Assembly: GCF_041434935.1 (NCBI RefSeq)
Contig: NZ_CP107964.1
Coordinates: 4,278,001 to 4,342,000, forward strand
Direction: 5' to 3'
DNA: 64,000 nucleotides
Origin: Kitasatospora sp. NBC_00374
GTDB taxonomy: Bacteria > Actinomycetota > Actinomycetes > Streptomycetales > Streptomycetaceae
Below the pieces are notes generated by a model. That model was not told the origin of the DNA and did no database searches. It saw only the letters and a list, made by a program, of their open reading frames with translations. The translations under genes and the position numbers were made by a program. Below, piece after piece: positions 62,468-64,000 of this stretch; positions within the stretch are counted from its first letter, which is position 1, and every line of letters starts with the position of its first letter.

Positions 62468-63309
62468 CCACCGCCGCGACCCCCGCCGCCCCCCGCGCCG
62501 CGACCACCACCGCGACCACCACGACGGCCGGGCGCCTGCTCGCCCTCGGCCGGGCCGAGAGCACCCTGCTGCTGCGCAACCGCACCGCGCTGTTCACCGC
62601 CGTCGCGCTGCCGCTGCTGCTGGTCGGCGCCGTGCGCGGGATGCTCCGCCAGCAGGCCGAGAGCACCCCGGGCCTGGACGTCGACGCCGCCATGGTCACC
62701 GGCGTGACCGGGATCGTCCTGCTCTTCGTCGTCTACTACAACCTGACCTCCGCGTACGTCGCCCGGCGCGGTGAGCTGGTGCTCAAGCGGCTGCGCACCG
62801 GCGAGGCACGGGACCTGGAGATCCTGGCCGGCACCGCCGTCCCCTCGGTGCTGCTGGCCCTGCTGCAGTGCGCGGTGCTCGGCGTCGCCGGGGCGGTGCT
62901 GCTGGACCTGCCGGCCCCGGTCAACCCGCTGCTGATGGCCGCCGGGCTGGCGCTCGCGGTGGCGCTGCTGACCGGGCTGGCGGCCCTGTCCAGCGCGTTC
63001 ACCAGGACCGTGGAGAGCGCCGGGATCACCACGCTCCCGCTGATGCTGATCGCCCAGTTCGGCTCGGGTCTGCTGATCCCGCTGGAGGTGATGCCGGAGC
63101 GCGTCGCCGACCTCTGCCGGGCCCTGCCCACCACACCGGCCTTCCAGCTGCTGCGGCTCGGCTGGTTCGGCGGCGACGGCTCGCGGCCCGCGACCGACTT
63201 CCTCGGCACCTGGGCGCCGGCCGCCCCGCACCTGGGCCTGGCCGTCCTGTGGACCGCCGCCGCCTGGTGGGCGACCCGCCGTTGGTTCCGCTGGGAGCCG
63301 CGCCGCTGA
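62464..63309 (+). CDS. ABC-2 type transporter permease
   Basis: A 281-residue permease with six hydrophobic helices after a Thr/Ala-rich cytosolic lead (residues 1-25). It has the ABC-2 membrane pattern (LLLRNRTALFTAVALPLLLV, and TTLPLMLIAQFGSGLLIPLE before the last helices). The start overlaps the ATPase stop (ATGA). With the ATPase it should form an exporter for a drug, lipid or peptide. A sensor kinase gene follows, as is common for antibiotic-responsive exporters. Confidence 0.92.
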   Translation: MTTAATPAAPRAATTTATTTTAGRLLALGRAESTLLLRNRTALFTAVALPLLLVGAVRGMLRQQAESTPGLDVDAAMVTGVTGIVLLFVVYYNLTSAYVARRGELVLKRLRTGEARDLEILAGTAVPSVLLALLQCAVLGVAGAVLLDLPAPVNPLLMAAGLALAVALLTGLAALSSAFTRTVESAGITTLPLMLIAQFGSGLLIPLEVMPERVADLCRALPTTPAFQLLRLGWFGGDGSRPATDFLGTWAPAAPHLGLAVLWTAAAWWATRRWFRWEPRR

Positions 63310-63395
63310 ACCGGCCGCCGGGCCGGTGCCACCGGCCCGGCGGCGGCCCGTCAGGATGGGGGCGCACGCATGTCATGCCGGTGGGAGGGGACACG

Positions 63396-64000
63396 ATGGG
63401 GCCGTGGCGGCCGCTGCAACGGTGGCGGGCCTGCGGGAAGCCGCAACGCACCGAGATCTACGTCCGCTGGTCGCTGTACGCGATGGTGCTCGTCCAGCCC
63501 CTGGTGGTGGTGGGGACGGTCAACGGCCCGGCCGGGCTGGCGGTCTCCCGCCCGGTGGCGGTGGCCTCGCTGGCCCTCTCGCTGGCCGGCTCCGTCCTGG
63601 CCTTCGTGCTCTTCCGCCGCGGGCTCGACCACTACCTCGGCCGGCGCGAGCGCCCCACCGGCTGGATCCTGGCCGCCGTCCTGCTGATGGTCGGCGGCGT
63701 CTCGGGCCTGCTTCTGATCGATCCGACCGTCCGCGGTGGCGGGTCACTGTCCAACGCACCCACGATCAGCTCGCTGCTGGTGCTCTGGTTCGCCCCGGTG
63801 TCCGTCGCCCTGCGCAGCCGCCGTACTGCCGCCCTGGTCGCGGCCGGCGCCCTTCTGCTCACCGTGCCCGCGATGGCGGCCGCCGGACTCCCGGCCGGAT
63901 CCGTGCTCGGGCTGCTGCTCGGGGCCGCGATCTCGCTCACCGTGGTCGCGGCCACCTGCCGGTGCTCGGCCTGGCTGGCGGGCGTGGTCTGGGAGCTCGA
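63396..64000 (+). CDS. Sensor histidine kinase, N-terminal part (window end)
   Basis: ATG 63396 follows GGGAGGGG, and 201 codons are open to the window end. It shows an N-terminal cytosolic stretch and then about five or six hydrophobic helices (YAMVLVQPLVVVGTVNG, LALSLAGSVLAFVLF, ISSLLVLWFAPVSVAL). This fits the membrane sensor of a DesK/LiaS-type kinase beside an ABC exporter. The catalytic domain is beyond the window, so the family call rests on context and topology. Confidence 0.65.
   Translation, partial: MGPWRPLQRWRACGKPQRTEIYVRWSLYAMVLVQPLVVVGTVNGPAGLAVSRPVAVASLALSLAGSVLAFVLFRRGLDHYLGRRERPTGWILAAVLLMVGGVSGLLLIDPTVRGGGSLSNAPTISSLLVLWFAPVSVALRSRRTAALVAAGALLLTVPAMAAAGLPAGSVLGLLLGAAISLTVVAATCRCSAWLAGVVWEL

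Overview
The window is high-GC actinobacterial DNA with GC-rich third codon positions, frequent GTG starts, four-base ATGA/GTGA gene overlaps and terminators without T-tracts. Several features point to the Streptomycetaceae (Streptomyces or Kitasatospora): a perfect Streptomyces-type parS site (46844-46857), HspR inverted repeats (HAIR) at dnaK and clpB, an Lsr2-family gene next to purSQL, and a tipA-type promoter. The parS site and the housekeeping content suggest a core region within a few hundred kb of oriC. No prophage, insertion sequence, CRISPR array or large biosynthetic cluster was seen.

Layout. 0-8.5 kb: PP2C-type phosphatase, Xaa-Pro aminopeptidase, rhodanese with a divergent GlxA-type regulator, a TipA-like MerR regulator divergent from an aquaporin, then YunG-like, F420/FMN oxidoreductase and MarR genes. 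8.5-10.3 kb: a micro-cassette of a 33-residue secreted peptide, a 118-residue protein and a divergent regulator with a LuxR-type HTH. 10.3-16.5 kb: thioredoxin/MerR, cupin, DUF1348, a very small membrane protein with a hairpin over its ribosome binding site, a TetR/MFS efflux pair and tRNA-Gly(CCC). 16.7-24.7 kb: zinc-ribbon protein, dcd, alanyl-tRNA editing protein, Yip1 protein, sugar nucleotidyltransferase, LamG protein and an EtfD-like Fe-S membrane reductase. 25.0-29.3 kb: dnaK-grpE-dnaJ-hspR. 29.4-33.9 kb: three more paralogues of the LuxR-type regulator, one free-standing HTH-only ORF coupled between two of them, and a second secreted microprotein. 34.8-51.5 kb: TDT transporter/LysR, clpB, YbjN, aminotransferase, a gene with a WXG/LXG-like N-terminus, DUF2617, membrane spermidine synthase, CoxG-like protein, pyrE, parS, alkyl-sulfatase-like hydrolase, DedA, fba and DUF3151. 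51.5-64 kb: wrbA/TetR, DUF3152, a P-loop/WD-like protein, mycothiol-dependent-isomerase family protein, purL-purQ-purS, lsrL, two tRNA-Gly(GCC), an ABC exporter and the start of a sensor kinase.

How the genes connect. HspR closes the dnaK operon and its HAIR operator lies at both dnaK and clpB, so the two disaggregase systems form one heat-shock regulon. purS, purQ and purL overlap and make one FGAM synthase. Many other units are a regulator next to its probable target (GlxA/rhodanese, TetR/MFS, LysR/TDT, TetR/wrbA, MerR/thioredoxin). At least a dozen genes lack a Shine-Dalgarno sequence and have a -10-like hexamer 6-8 nt before the start codon, so leaderless transcription looks common.

The least familiar content is the family of four regulators (N-terminal winged-helix-like region, PLD/TrmB-like middle, LuxR-type HTH) that sit with tiny exported peptides carrying D-x-x-W near the C-terminus. 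This may be a peptide-linked regulatory system; it is an inference from architecture and position only.
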